NCBI RefSeq assembly: GCF_003116135.1
Contig: NZ_PDOA01000008.1
Coordinates: forward strand, 62,001-126,000
Reading direction: 5' to 3'
From: Teichococcus aestuarii
GTDB taxonomy: Bacteria; Pseudomonadota; Alphaproteobacteria; Acetobacterales; Acetobacteraceae
Length of the DNA stretch: 64,000 bases
This document shows positions 7,716-16,092 of this stretch, piece after piece; positions within the stretch are counted from its first letter, which is position 1, and every line of letters begins with the position of its first letter. The notes beneath the pieces were generated by a model. It searched no databases. It was not told the origin of the DNA and saw only the letters and a list, made by a program, of their open reading frames with translations. The translations under genes were made by a program, and so were the position numbers.

Positions 7716-8213
7716 ATGAGTGGCGGCGCGCGGGGCGAGAAGGCCCCAAAGGAAAAGACAGGTGGCGGGCGGCGCAAGGCCGTGCTGCTGGCGGCCGCGG
7801 CGGTGCTGCTGCTGGGCGGCGGCGGCGCGGGCGCGTGGCTCGGCGGGCTGCTGCCATGGCCGGCTCCCTGGCCGGGCGCGGCCGCGCCGGCCGAGGCCAA
7901 GGCGGCGCCTCCGGTCTTCGTGGAGGTGCCGGACATCATCGCCAACCTCAACACCGCGGCACGGCGGCAGACCTTCATCAAGCTGCGCGCCAAGCTGGAG
8001 GTGGAGGGCCCCGCCCAGGCGGCGGCGCTGCAGGCCTCGATGCCGCGGCTGCTCGATATCTTCACCACCTATCTGCGCGAGACCCGGCCGGAGGAGCTGC
8101 GCGGCAGCGCCGGCACCCACCGGCTGCGCGAGGAGATGATGGCGCGCGCCAACGTCGCCGCCGCCCCCGTGCGGGTGACGGACGTGCTGTTCGTCGAACT
8201 GGTGATGCAATGA
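7716..8213 (+). CDS. fliL: Flagellar basal body-associated protein FliL
   Basis: 165 residues from ATG 7716; a GGAG lies just upstream and the in-frame extension has no family features. There is a short Lys/Arg-rich cytoplasmic tail and one transmembrane helix (about 22-44). The periplasmic domain contains VEVPDIIANLNT and the block RQTFIKLRAKLEVEG near 92-106. The C-terminus RVTDVLFVELVMQ is typical of FliL. It forms rings around the stator units and supports torque. It is the first gene of the plus-strand train, divergent from flgF, and its stop overlaps the fliM ATG. Confidence 0.93.
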   Translation: MSGGARGEKAPKEKTGGGRRKAVLLAAAAVLLLGGGGAGAWLGGLLPWPAPWPGAAAPAEAKAAPPVFVEVPDIIANLNTAARRQTFIKLRAKLEVEGPAQAAALQASMPRLLDIFTTYLRETRPEELRGSAGTHRLREEMMARANVAAAPVRVTDVLFVELVMQ

Positions 8214-9412
8214 GCGGCGCGCCGGAGCAGCCCGCCGAGGATGACTGGGCCGCCGCGCTGGCCGAGGCAGGCGGCGACGCGGCGCCGGAGCGGGGGCTGG
8301 AACGGGGGCCGGAACAGGCGCCAGAGCAGGCACCGGGCCAGGCGCCGGAGGCCGGCGATGGCTGGGGCGAGGCGCTGGCCGAGGCCGTGGCCCCCGCCAT
8401 GTCCCCGCCCGAGCCGACCCGGGTGCTGAGCCAGGCCGAGATCGACAGCCTGCTCGGCTTCGGCGACGGCGAGGAGACGGCGGAGGACACCACCTCGGGC
8501 ATCGAGAAGGTGATCGCGCGCGGGCTGGTCTCCTACGAGCGCCTGCCGATGCTGGAGATCGTCTTCGACCGGCTGGTGCGCATCATGTCCACCAGCCTGC
8601 GCAACTTCACCTCGGACAATGTCGAGGTGTCGATCGAGGGCATCAACAGCCTGCGCTTCGGCGACTACCTGAACTCCATCCCGCTGCCGGCCATGCTGGT
8701 CGTCTTCAAGGCGGAGGAGTGGGACAATTACGGCCTCGTCGTCGTCGATTCGGCGCTGATCTACTCGGTGGTGGACGTGCTGCTGGGCGGGCGGCGCGGC
8801 ACCTCGCCGATGCGCATCGAGGGCCGGCCCTACACCACCATCGAGCGCGGGCTGATCGAGCGGATGGTGGAGGTGGTGCTGCAGGACCTCTCCGAGGCCT
8901 TCGGGCCGCTCGCCGAGGTGCGCTTCCGCTTCGAGCGGCTGGAGGTGAACCCGCGCTTCGCCGCCATCAGCCGCGCCAGCAACGCCGCGGTGCTGACCCG
9001 CATGCGCGTCGACATGGAAAGCCGCGGCGGCCAGATCCAGCTGCTGATGCCCTACGCCACGCTGGAGCCGGTGCGCGAGCTGCTGCTGCAGCAGTTCATG
9101 GGCGAGAAGTTCGGCCGCGACTCGATCTGGGAGACGCACCTGGCCGAGGAGCTGCGGCAGACCGAGGTGGCGCTCGACGTGGTGCTGGACGAGCAGGCGA
9201 TGAACCTCGCCGACGTGGTCGGCCTGCGCGTGGGCGACCGGATCACCCTCGGCGTCGGCCCCGGCGCGCCGGTGCGGCTGCGCTGCGGCGACGTGCCGCT
9301 CTTCGAGGGCAAGGTGGGCGGGCACAACGGCAAGCTGGCGGTGCGCATCGCCCGCACCATCCCGCGCGGCCCGGCGGCACGCGGCGCCATGGAGGGGGAG
9401 GGAGCGCGATGA
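8210..9412 (+). CDS. fliM: Flagellar motor switch protein FliM, extended N-terminus
   Basis: 400 residues against about 330 usually. FliM builds the C ring and binds CheY-P. The EIDSLL CheY-binding motif, normally at the extreme N-terminus, is at residues 77-82 (LSQAEIDSLL, 73-82). It is preceded by a 72-residue extension with a Glu/Pro/Gln-rich repeat. The extension carries two copies of a D-x-W-x-x-A-L-A-E motif (11-19 and 50-58). The CheC-like middle domain and the C-terminal SpoA domain (VALDVVLDEQAMNLADVVGL; LFEGKVGGHNGKLAVRI) are intact. The start is fixed by the ATGA overlap with fliL. The SpoA partner FliN is not in the window. Confidence 0.95.
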   Translation: MSGAPEQPAEDDWAAALAEAGGDAAPERGLERGPEQAPEQAPGQAPEAGDGWGEALAEAVAPAMSPPEPTRVLSQAEIDSLLGFGDGEETAEDTTSGIEKVIARGLVSYERLPMLEIVFDRLVRIMSTSLRNFTSDNVEVSIEGINSLRFGDYLNSIPLPAMLVVFKAEEWDNYGLVVVDSALIYSVVDVLLGGRRGTSPMRIEGRPYTTIERGLIERMVEVVLQDLSEAFGPLAEVRFRFERLEVNPRFAAISRASNAAVLTRMRVDMESRGGQIQLLMPYATLEPVRELLLQQFMGEKFGRDSIWETHLAEELRQTEVALDVVLDEQAMNLADVVGLRVGDRITLGVGPGAPVRLRCGDVPLFEGKVGGHNGKLAVRIARTIPRGPAARGAMEGEGAR

Positions 9413-9927
9413 CGACGCTGGAATGGGTGCTGCAGGGCGCGCTGGCGCTCGGCCTGCTGGTGGCGCTGCCCGTGGCGGTGCGGCTGGAGCGCGCCCTCAC
9501 CGGGCTGCGCCGCGACCGCGAGGCGATGGCCGCCAGCATGAAGGGCTTCGCCGAGGCGACGCGCGAGGCGGAGGGCGCCACGCTGCGGCTGCGCGCCGCC
9601 GCCGACAGCGCCGGCCGCGGCATGGCGGAGCAGACCGCGAGCGCCCAGGCGCTGCGCGAGGATCTCCGCTTCCTTGTCGAGCGCGCGGAGGGGCTGGCGG
9701 ACCGGCTGGATGCCGCCATCCGCCAGGCGCGCGGCACCGCGCCGGCGGCCGCCCGCCCGGCCCCGTCCCCGGTCCCGTCGCCGGTCCGGTCCCCGGTCCT
9801 GTCCCCGGCGCACGCCATCCCGCACCCAGCGGCCCCGCCATCCCTGGCCGAGGAGGAGCCGGCCATGCCGCGCACCCGTGTGGAGCACGAGCTGTTGCAG
9901 GCCCTGATCCGGAAGCGCGTCTCGTGA
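9409..9927 (+). CDS. DUF6468-like membrane-anchored protein
   Basis: 172 residues; the ATG overlaps the fliM stop (ATGA). One N-terminal transmembrane helix (about 5-25) is followed by a coiled-coil-like region with many Ala, Arg and Glu (about 30-105), a Pro/Ser-Pro-Val repeat linker (about 113-140), and a short charged C-terminus containing RVEHELLQALIRKR. The function is unknown. From memory, proteins of this design (DUF6468) sit next to fliM in Rhodospirillales, suggesting a motor or stator accessory role. The tight coupling to fliM and to the following MotE-like gene supports that. The family assignment is tentative. Confidence 0.6.
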   Translation: MTTLEWVLQGALALGLLVALPVAVRLERALTGLRRDREAMAASMKGFAEATREAEGATLRLRAAADSAGRGMAEQTASAQALREDLRFLVERAEGLADRLDAAIRQARGTAPAAARPAPSPVPSPVRSPVLSPAHAIPHPAAPPSLAEEEPAMPRTRVEHELLQALIRKRVS

Positions 9928-10700
9928 GCGCCGTGCTCGCGCTGCGCGCGCTGATGCTGGGCGGCGGGCTGCTGCTGGGCGTGAAGGGCCTCGGCATGGC
10001 CGGTGCCTGGGGCGGGGCGGCCGGCTCGCTGGGAGGCAGCCCCGCCCAGGCGGCGGCGCCGGCCAATGCCATGCCCGGCAGGGTCATGCCCGCCGGGGAC
10101 GCGCCGGCCGGGCCGCCGCCCCGGCTGCTGCCGGTGCGCGCCGCCCAGGCGGCCGCGCCCATGGCCGCCGGCACCATGGACCCGCCGCCCGCCCTTTCGC
10201 CGCGCCGGGCCGCGCCGGAGCCGCCGGCGCCCCACCAGCCCGCCGGCCGCGCGCCCGCCGCCGCCCCGGCGGAGCCGCCTCCCGCAGCCGCGCCCTCGGA
10301 CGAGGCGCTGGCCCGCGCGCTCCGCGCCCGCCGCCTGCAGCTCGACGAGCGCGAGCAGGCGATGGCAACGCGCGAGGCGGTGCTGGCGGCGGCCGAGAAG
10401 CGGCTGCAGGCGCGCATCGATTCGCTCTCCACCCTGCAGGCGCGCATCGAGGCCAGCGAGCGCGCCACGCAGGAGCGCGAGGCGGCGCACTGGGGCAGCC
10501 TGGCCCGGCTCTACGAGACCATGCGCCCGCGCGAGGCGGCGATGATCTTCAACGAGCTGGAGCTGCCGATCCTCGCGCAGATCGTCAACCGCATGCGCGA
10601 GCAGAAGGCCGCCCCCGTGTTCGGCGCCATGGACCCCGAGCGCGTGCGCGCCCTGACCTCGGAGCTGGCGCGCATGCGCGCCGCCCGCCCCGCGCTCTGA
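9924..10700 (+). CDS. MotE-like periplasmic motor protein
   Basis: 258 residues from GTG 9924, which overlaps the preceding stop (GTGA). The N-terminus is a signal or anchor segment, followed by about 100 residues of Ala/Pro-rich linker. A coiled coil (about 125-185) then leads to the MgtE-N/MotE-type domain LARLYETMRPREAAMIFNEL, followed by VNRMREQKAAPVFGAMDPER. This pattern is that of MotE, the periplasmic chaperone and stator-associated protein of alphaproteobacterial flagella. The function is inferred from the family. No MotA, MotB or MotC gene is in the window. Confidence 0.75.
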   Translation: MSAVLALRALMLGGGLLLGVKGLGMAGAWGGAAGSLGGSPAQAAAPANAMPGRVMPAGDAPAGPPPRLLPVRAAQAAAPMAAGTMDPPPALSPRRAAPEPPAPHQPAGRAPAAAPAEPPPAAAPSDEALARALRARRLQLDEREQAMATREAVLAAAEKRLQARIDSLSTLQARIEASERATQEREAAHWGSLARLYETMRPREAAMIFNELELPILAQIVNRMREQKAAPVFGAMDPERVRALTSELARMRAARPAL

Positions 10701-10740
10701 GCCCCCATCACCCCCAGCCGGCAGGACCCACCTTTCCGCC

Positions 10741-11127
10741 ATGACCATCGACCGCAACATCAAGGTGCTCGTCGTCGACGACTACAAGACGATGACGCGC
10801 ATCATCCGCAACCTGCTGAAGCAGATCGACTTCCACGACGCCGACGAGGCGGCCGACGGGCACGAGGCGCTGGCCAAGCTGCGCTCCGGCAATTTCGGCC
10901 TGGTCATCAGCGACTGGAACATGGCGCCGATGACCGGCCTCGAGCTGCTGAAGGAGGTGCGCGCCGACGCCCGGCTGAAGCACCTGCCCTTCATCATGGT
11001 CACGGCCGAGAGCAAGACGGAGAACGTCGTCGCCGCCAAGCAGGCGGGCGTCTCCAACTACATCGTCAAGCCGTTCAACGCCGAGACGCTGCGCGAGAAG
11101 ATCGAGAAGGTGATGGCGCATGTCTGA
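10741..11127 (+). CDS. cheY: Chemotaxis response regulator CheY
   Basis: 128 residues, a stand-alone receiver domain. The acidic pair is Asp13/Asp14 (VVDD), the phosphoacceptor Asp58 (VISDWNM), the switch Thr88 (MVTAES) and the conserved Lys110 (YIVKPF). CheY-P binds FliM and FliN and changes rotation. It is followed by cheZ with an 8-bp overlap, giving an activator/phosphatase pair inside the motor operon, away from any cheA or receptor gene in the window. Confidence 0.95.
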   Translation: MTIDRNIKVLVVDDYKTMTRIIRNLLKQIDFHDADEAADGHEALAKLRSGNFGLVISDWNMAPMTGLELLKEVRADARLKHLPFIMVTAESKTENVVAAKQAGVSNYIVKPFNAETLREKIEKVMAHV

Positions 11128-11659
11128 CACGAAGGACGCCATCGCCAAGGACGCCATCGCAGGCCTGCGCGGCGACCTGACGGCCACCGCCGCCTCGCTG
11201 CTGCAGGAGCTGGAGGGGCTCGGCCGCATCATCGCCACGGCGCGCGCCGAGGTGGCGGCGCTGCGGGCCGACGGCATCGACGAGAGCGTCATCCCGAGCG
11301 CGACCGACGAGCTGGCCGCCATCGTCAGCCACACCGCGCAGGCGACGCACGAGATCCTCGATGCCTGCGAGCAGCTCGAGACCATGGCCGGTGCCGCCCC
11401 GGCGCAGGCCGAGGCGCTGGTGGCCGCCACCACGCGCATCTACGAGGCCTGCGCCTTCCAGGACATCACCGGGCAGCGCATCGCCAAGGTGGTGACGGCG
11501 CTGCAGGCGATCGAGCAGCGCATCGGCCGCACCCGCGCCAGCTTCGCGGAGGAGGCCCAGCTGCTGCGGCAGGCGCCGCCCTCCACCGGGCTGCTGAACG
11601 GTCCGCAGCTGCCGGGCAACGCCATCAGCCAGTCCGCCATCGACGCGCTGTTCGACTGA
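11120..11659 (+). CDS. cheZ: CheY-P phosphatase CheZ
   Basis: 179 residues, somewhat shorter than enteric CheZ (214). The catalytic block is clear: CAFQDITGQRIAKVV with Gln119, equivalent to the phosphatase Gln of E. coli CheZ. Long helices flank it (four-helix-bundle dimer). The C-terminal tail SQSAIDALFD (170-179) matches the amphipathic CheY-binding helix. It dephosphorylates CheY-P. The start overlaps cheY by 8 bp, indicating coupled translation. Confidence 0.93.
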   Translation: MSDTKDAIAKDAIAGLRGDLTATAASLLQELEGLGRIIATARAEVAALRADGIDESVIPSATDELAAIVSHTAQATHEILDACEQLETMAGAAPAQAEALVAATTRIYEACAFQDITGQRIAKVVTALQAIEQRIGRTRASFAEEAQLLRQAPPSTGLLNGPQLPGNAISQSAIDALFD

Positions 11660-11673
11660 GGATCCGCCGCGCC

Positions 11674-14600
11674 ATGCCCCGGTCCGCCTCCACCCTGGCC
11701 CTGGCCCTGCTGCTCGGCGGCGGCGCGCTGCTGCCGGCGGCGCCGCCGCTGCGCGCCGCGGCCGGGCCCGGCGCCCCCGCGGTGGTTCCCCTGGCCGTGC
11801 CGGTGCGGGCCGGCGTGCATCCGGGCATGGGGCGCGTGGTGTTCGACTGGCCGGAGGCGCCCGGCTACTCGCTGGTGCAGGAAGGCGAGATGGTCGACCT
11901 GCGCTTCGGCACGGTGGTCCGCCTGGGGCTGGGCGGCGTGGTGGCGAAGCCGCCGCCGAATGTCCTGCGGGTGGAGCCGGTGCCGGGCGGGCTGCGGCTG
12001 CATCTGCGTCCCGGCGCCCGGCTGCGCCACTACCTGCTTGGCCCGCGCCTGGTGCTGGATGTGCTGGACCCGCCTGGCGCCAGCCCCACCCTGCCGCCGC
12101 GCCGCGTGGCTGAGCCCGCCCCGTCCCAGCCCGCCCCGTCCCAGCCCGCCCCGTCCCAGCCCGCCGTATCCCAGCCCGCCGCGTCCCAGCCTGCCGTGTC
12201 CCAGGCCGCTCCTTCGGCCGGGCCTGCCCGGGCTGAACCCGGTGCCGGCGCGCCTCCGGCCCTGGCCAGGCGGGAGGAGGCGGCACTGGCCGCCATTGCG
12301 GCCCTGGCCAGGCAGGCCGAAGCACCTGCCGCGCCCGCGCCGGTCCCGCACCCCGCCATGGCGGCAGGAGACGCCGCCAGCCTGCCGGCGGAGGCGCCAG
12401 GCCCGTCCGTGCCAGGCCCGTCCGCCATGCCCAGCCCATCGCCCCCGCTGGCCGCTGCTTCGGCCACGGGTGCAGCGCCAGCCATTTCCCTCGCCGCGCC
12501 GCAGCCGGTGCCGCAGCCGGCGCCCCAGGCGGAGCCGCCCCGGCCGCAGCCCGTTCCGCCGCGGCCGCTGGCGCCCGCCTCCCTGGGCGGGTCGCCCACC
12601 GCCGATGCCCTGGCCCGGGCGGCCGCTCCGCTCCCGCGCGCAGCCGCGCCGCGGCCGGCGCCCCTGGCGCTGCCCTTTCCGGCCGGCACCGCCGCCGCCG
12701 CCCTGCTGCGCGGCGATTCCCTGCTGCTCGCCTTCGACAGCCCGCAGCCGCCCGATGCCGCCACGCTGCGGCGCCTGGCCGCCGCGCTTGGCCCCGTGGA
12801 AGTGATGGAGGTGCCCGGCAGCACCGTGCTGCGCCAGCGCAAGGTGCGCCACCCCGCGCAGCTCCGTGCCACGCCGGAAGGCGGCTGGGCGCTGTGGCCC
12901 GAGGACGCCGGAGCACCCGCCGCCCCCGCCGTGCAGGCCCGGCACGAGGCGGGCCCGGCGGAGGGCCAGCCCCGCCTGCTGCTGCGCGCTGAGGGTGCCG
13001 GCCGCGTCATCGCCGTGCCCGACCCGGCCGGCGACGGCCTGCTGCTGCTGGGCCTGGTGGCCCCGCCCGGTGCCGCCCTGCACGGCGCGCAGCAGCACGC
13101 GCCGTTCGACCTGCTGCCCACCCAGGCCGGCGTGGCGCTGGCGGTGCGCTCCGACCTGGTGACGCTGCGTTCGGTCCCGGAGGGCTTTGCCGTGCCCCTG
13201 GCGCGCGGCGGTGCCCTGGCGCTGCAGCCGGCACCCGCGGGCGAGACCCTGCTGGCGCTGCCGGACGAGCCTGTTTCCGCCCTGCTGGCCCGCCGCCACG
13301 CCGCCTTCAACGCGGTGGCCGCCGCGCCCTCCCTGGCGCGCGGGCCGCTGCGCTTGGCGCTGGCCGAGTCGCTGCTGGCGCTCGGGCTGGGGGTGGAGGC
13401 GCAGGCCCTGACCACCCTCGCCGTGACCGAGGACCCCCGCCTGGCCAGCGAGCCCCGTGCCATCCTGCTGTCCGGCGCCGGCGCCCTGCTGGCCGGCCGG
13501 GCGGAGGAGGCGGCGGCCGCGCTGGAGGATGCCCGCCTGCCGGCGGCGCAACAGGATGTGCGGCTGTGGCGCGCCCTGGCCGGGCTGCGCGATGATGAGC
13601 TGGCCCCGGAATCCGAGGCGGCGCTGCGGGAGGTGGAGGCCACGGCCCCGCTGCTGCGCGCCTGGCCGGAGGCCCTGCGCCGCCGCCTTCTGCCGCTGGC
13701 GGCGCGCAGCCTGGCCGGGCAGGGCCGGGCCGATACGGCCGCGGCGCTGCTGAGGGACCTGCCGGACGGCGAGGCCGCCACGCCCGGCATCGCCTATGCC
13801 CGCGCCCGCATCGCCGAGGCGCAGGGCGACCATACGGCCGCGCTGGCCGCCTATGGCTCCCTGGCCGAGGGGCGGGACCGCGACCTGCGCGCCCGGGCCA
13901 TCGGCCGCATGGCGGAGCTGCGCCTCGCCGCCGGCGAGACCGATCCGGCCGGGGCGGCCGCCGCGCTGGCCGCCGGCATCGCCGCCTGGCGCGGCGATGA
14001 GCGGGAGCTGTCGCGCCGCCTGCGCGCCGCCGCCCTGTACCGCGAGGCGGGGCAGGCCGAGGCGGCGCTGGAGCTGCTGGAGGAGACCCTCGCCCTGTTC
14101 CCCGACGCCGCGCCGCAGATCGCCGCGCTGCGCGACGCGGCGGCGATGCAGCGCCTCGTCCAGCCCGGCCTGCCGGCGCTGGAGGCGGCACAGCGGCTGG
14201 AGGCGGAGATGCAGACCCTGCCCGCAGGCCCCGCCCTGGACGCGGCGGCGCTGCGCGTGGCCGACGGCCTCGCGGGGCTGGACCTGCATGCCCAGGGCGC
14301 CGCGCTGCTGCGCCAGGCCGCGCTGCGCAGCGCGCAGCCGGCGCCGCTGCGGCTGCGCGAGGCCGAGCTGCTGGTGAGCGCGGGGGAGGGTGCCGGCGCC
14401 CTGGCCGCGCTGCGCGCCGCCCCGGGGGAGGAGGAGGAGGACGATGTCCGCAGGGAGATGACGGAGGCGCGTGCCCTGGCCCTGTCCGGCGATGCCGCGG
14501 GCGCCGAGGCCGCGCTACGCGGGCTGGGCGCGGCCGGCGCCGCGCGCCTGGCCACCCTGCTGGCCGAGCGGAAGGACTGGACGGGCGCCGCCGCGGCGCT

Positions 14601-14889
14601 GGCGCGGCATGCCGCCGCCAGCCTGCCGGCCGCGCCCGCGCCGCTCGACGAGGCGCAGCGGCGCCTGCTGCTGCGCCTGGCCGCCTACCAGGCCCTGGCG
14701 GGCGACGAGGCGGGCCTCGCCGCCCTGCGCGCCAGCTACGGGCCGCGCCTGGCCGGCGGGCCGCTGGCCGAGGCCTTCTCGGCCCTCGCCGCCGAGGCGC
14801 CGCGCCCGGGCCTGCCCGATCTCGACCGGCTCCGCCGCGAGGTGGCGATGGGGCAGGCGCTCTCCGAGCAGCTGCGCAGCCTGCGCTGA
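11674..14889 (+). CDS. Large exported AMIN-like/helical-repeat protein, unknown
   Basis: 1071 residues, not recognised as a named family. A signal peptide is visible (1-29). Residues 45-130 form a beta-rich AMIN-like domain (RVVFDWPEAPGYSLVQEGE; LLGPRLVLDVLDPP). Residues 148-330 are a Pro/Ala/Ser-rich linker containing six PxxSQ repeats. A second beta-rich segment (about 335-420) follows. From about 540 to the end the protein is Ala/Leu/Glu-rich tandem helices, like degenerate tetratricopeptide repeats. AMIN-like domains bind envelope components in other proteins, so a periplasmic scaffold around the motor is plausible (inference). It lies 14 bp after cheZ and 70 bp before flgB, inside the flagellar train. 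It has few Cys and no catalytic motif. Confidence 0.8.
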   Translation: MPRSASTLALALLLGGGALLPAAPPLRAAAGPGAPAVVPLAVPVRAGVHPGMGRVVFDWPEAPGYSLVQEGEMVDLRFGTVVRLGLGGVVAKPPPNVLRVEPVPGGLRLHLRPGARLRHYLLGPRLVLDVLDPPGASPTLPPRRVAEPAPSQPAPSQPAPSQPAVSQPAASQPAVSQAAPSAGPARAEPGAGAPPALARREEAALAAIAALARQAEAPAAPAPVPHPAMAAGDAASLPAEAPGPSVPGPSAMPSPSPPLAAASATGAAPAISLAAPQPVPQPAPQAEPPRPQPVPPRPLAPASLGGSPTADALARAAAPLPRAAAPRPAPLALPFPAGTAAAALLRGDSLLLAFDSPQPPDAATLRRLAAALGPVEVMEVPGSTVLRQRKVRHPAQLRATPEGGWALWPEDAGAPAAPAVQARHEAGPAEGQPRLLLRAEGAGRVIAVPDPAGDGLLLLGLVAPPGAALHGAQQHAPFDLLPTQAGVALAVRSDLVTLRSVPEGFAVPLARGGALALQPAPAGETLLALPDEPVSALLARRHAAFNAVAAAPSLARGPLRLALAESLLALGLGVEAQALTTLAVTEDPRLASEPRAILLSGAGALLAGRAEEAAAALEDARLPAAQQDVRLWRALAGLRDDELAPESEAALREVEATAPLLRAWPEALRRRLLPLAARSLAGQGRADTAAALLRDLPDGEAATPGIAYARARIAEAQGDHTAALAAYGSLAEGRDRDLRARAIGRMAELRLAAGETDPAGAAAALAAGIAAWRGDERELSRRLRAAALYREAGQAEAALELLEETLALFPDAAPQIAALRDAAAMQRLVQPGLPALEAAQRLEAEMQTLPAGPALDAAALRVADGLAGLDLHAQGAALLRQAALRSAQPAPLRLREAELLVSAGEGAGALAALRAAPGEEEEDDVRREMTEARALALSGDAAGAEAALRGLGAAGAARLATLLAERKDWTGAAAALARHAAASLPAAPAPLDEAQRRLLLRLAAYQALAGDEAGLAALRASYGPRLAGGPLAEAFSALAAEAPRPGLPDLDRLRREVAMGQALSEQLRSLR
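12115..12204 (+). repeat. Six 15-bp tandem repeats inside the AMIN-like gene
   Basis: Units of CCCGCCCCGTCCCAG-type sequence encode Pro-Ala-(Pro/Val/Ala)-Ser-Gln. The first three copies are identical and the later ones differ at one or two bases. Being in multiples of 3, copy-number change by slippage would keep the frame and alter linker length. Confidence 0.9.
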
Positions 14890-14959
14890 GGCGGCGCGCC
14901 GAGCCGGCAATCACCATCCCGTTAACATGGCGGTCGCAAAGCCGGGGCAGCGTGCCGCC

Positions 14960-15355
14960 ATGAGCGTCTCCCGACCCATCCCCGCCGATCCGCTGGCCCT
15001 GGCCGGGCAGCGCCTGCACTGGCTGGAGCAGCGGCAGCGCGTGCTGGCGCAGAACATCGCCAATGCCGACACGCCCGGCTACCAGCCGCGCGACCTCACG
15101 CCCTTCGCGCAGGCGCTGGGGCGGGCCACCGCGTCGGGCGGCCTGGCGCGCACCGATCCGCGCCACATGGTCTCCTCCACCGGCGGCACCGCGCGCACCG
15201 ACCGCGCCGCGGCCGAGCGCAGCCCGAACGGCAATGCCGTGGCGCTGGACCAGCAGGCGCTGAAGGTGGCCGAGACCGACCAGGCGCACGCCCTGGCGCT
15301 CGGCCTGCGCCGCAGCTGGGCCGGGCTGTACCGCACCGCCCTCGGGCGCAGCTGA
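14960..15355 (+). CDS. flgB: Flagellar proximal rod protein FlgB
   Basis: 131 residues from ATG 14960, chosen for the GGGGCAG upstream. An ATG at 14927 would add 11 residues but has no ribosome site and overlaps GTTAAC. The rod motif QNIANADTPGYQPRDL is at about 33-48 and the C-terminal block ALKVAETDQAHALALGL is present. FlgB is the most proximal rod protein. flgC follows 15 bp later. Confidence 0.95.
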   Translation: MSVSRPIPADPLALAGQRLHWLEQRQRVLAQNIANADTPGYQPRDLTPFAQALGRATASGGLARTDPRHMVSSTGGTARTDRAAAERSPNGNAVALDQQALKVAETDQAHALALGLRRSWAGLYRTALGRS

Positions 15356-15370
15356 TAAGGACCGGGCAGC

Positions 15371-15781
15371 ATGGATCTCGACCGCGCGCTCAACGTCTCC
15401 GCCGCCGGCATGGCGGCACAGTCGGCCCGGCTGCGGGTGGTGGCGGAGAACCTCGCCAACCGCGACAGCACCGGCACCACGCCCGGCGCCGATCCCTACC
15501 GGCGCAAGACCCTCACCTTCGAACGCACGCTCGACCGCGCGACGGGGGTGGAGACGGTGCGGGCCGGGCGCACCGGCACCGCGCCGGGCGAGTTCCCCGA
15601 GCATTACGACCCGCACCACCCGGCCGCCGATGCGCGCGGCTATGTCCGCACGCCGAACGTGGACAGCCTGATCGAGGTGATGGACATGCGCGAGGCCCAG
15701 CGCAGCTACAGCGCCAACCTCTCCGTGCTGGAGACGACGCGCGGGATGCTGATGCGCACCATCGAGGCGCTGCGCTCGTGA
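15371..15781 (+). CDS. flgC: Flagellar proximal rod protein FlgC
   Basis: 136 residues, the family length. N-terminal SAAGMAAQSARLRVVAENLAN, then the proline-rich VRTPNVDSLIEVMDMREAQRSY block that marks FlgC, and a C-terminal helix. It is a proximal rod subunit. The stop overlaps the fliE GTG (GTGA). Confidence 0.97.
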   Translation: MDLDRALNVSAAGMAAQSARLRVVAENLANRDSTGTTPGADPYRRKTLTFERTLDRATGVETVRAGRTGTAPGEFPEHYDPHHPAADARGYVRTPNVDSLIEVMDMREAQRSYSANLSVLETTRGMLMRTIEALRS

Positions 15782-16092
15782 GCGCGCCGCTCTCCGGCCT
15801 CGCCGCCTACCGCGCGATGGGCGCGCAGGGCGCGGCGGCGGTGCTGCCGCAGGCTTCCGCCTCCTCCGCCGCGCAGGGCGGCTTCGGCGCCATGCTGGAG
15901 CGGGCGATGGAGGGCGCCGTGCAGGCCACCCGCACCGCCGACGCCACCAGCGTGCAGGCGCTGACCGGACAGGCCGGCGTGACCGATGTGGTGCTCGCCG
16001 TCTCCCGCGCCGAGCTGGCGCTGCAGACCACCGTGGCGCTGCGCGACCGCGTGGTCTCCGCCTACCAGGAGATCATGCGCATGCCGATCTGA
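15778..16092 (+). CDS. fliE: Flagellar MS-ring/rod junction protein FliE
   Basis: 104 residues from GTG 15778, overlapping the flgC stop. The C-terminal half carries the FliE signature TDVVLAVSRAELALQTTVAL and ends DRVVSAYQEIMRMPI, typical of the family. It joins the MS ring to the rod and is the first exported substrate. Two hairpins follow before fliQ. Confidence 0.95.
   Translation: MSAPLSGLAAYRAMGAQGAAAVLPQASASSAAQGGFGAMLERAMEGAVQATRTADATSVQALTGQAGVTDVVLAVSRAELALQTTVALRDRVVSAYQEIMRMPI

Noticed and set aside
12115-12204. A CRISPR-like repeat array
   Set aside because: Units are contiguous 15-mers without spacers and lie in frame inside a coding sequence.
11440-14289. A 949-residue open frame antisense to the AMIN-like gene
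   Set aside because: Low-complexity Gly/Gln/Arg sequence without domains. It arises from strong third-position GC bias.
14928-14942. A sigma-54-like element before flgB (TGGCGGTCGCAAAGC)
   Set aside because: Only the GG-N10-GC spacing and TGGC match. It would place the start site on top of the flgB ribosome site.
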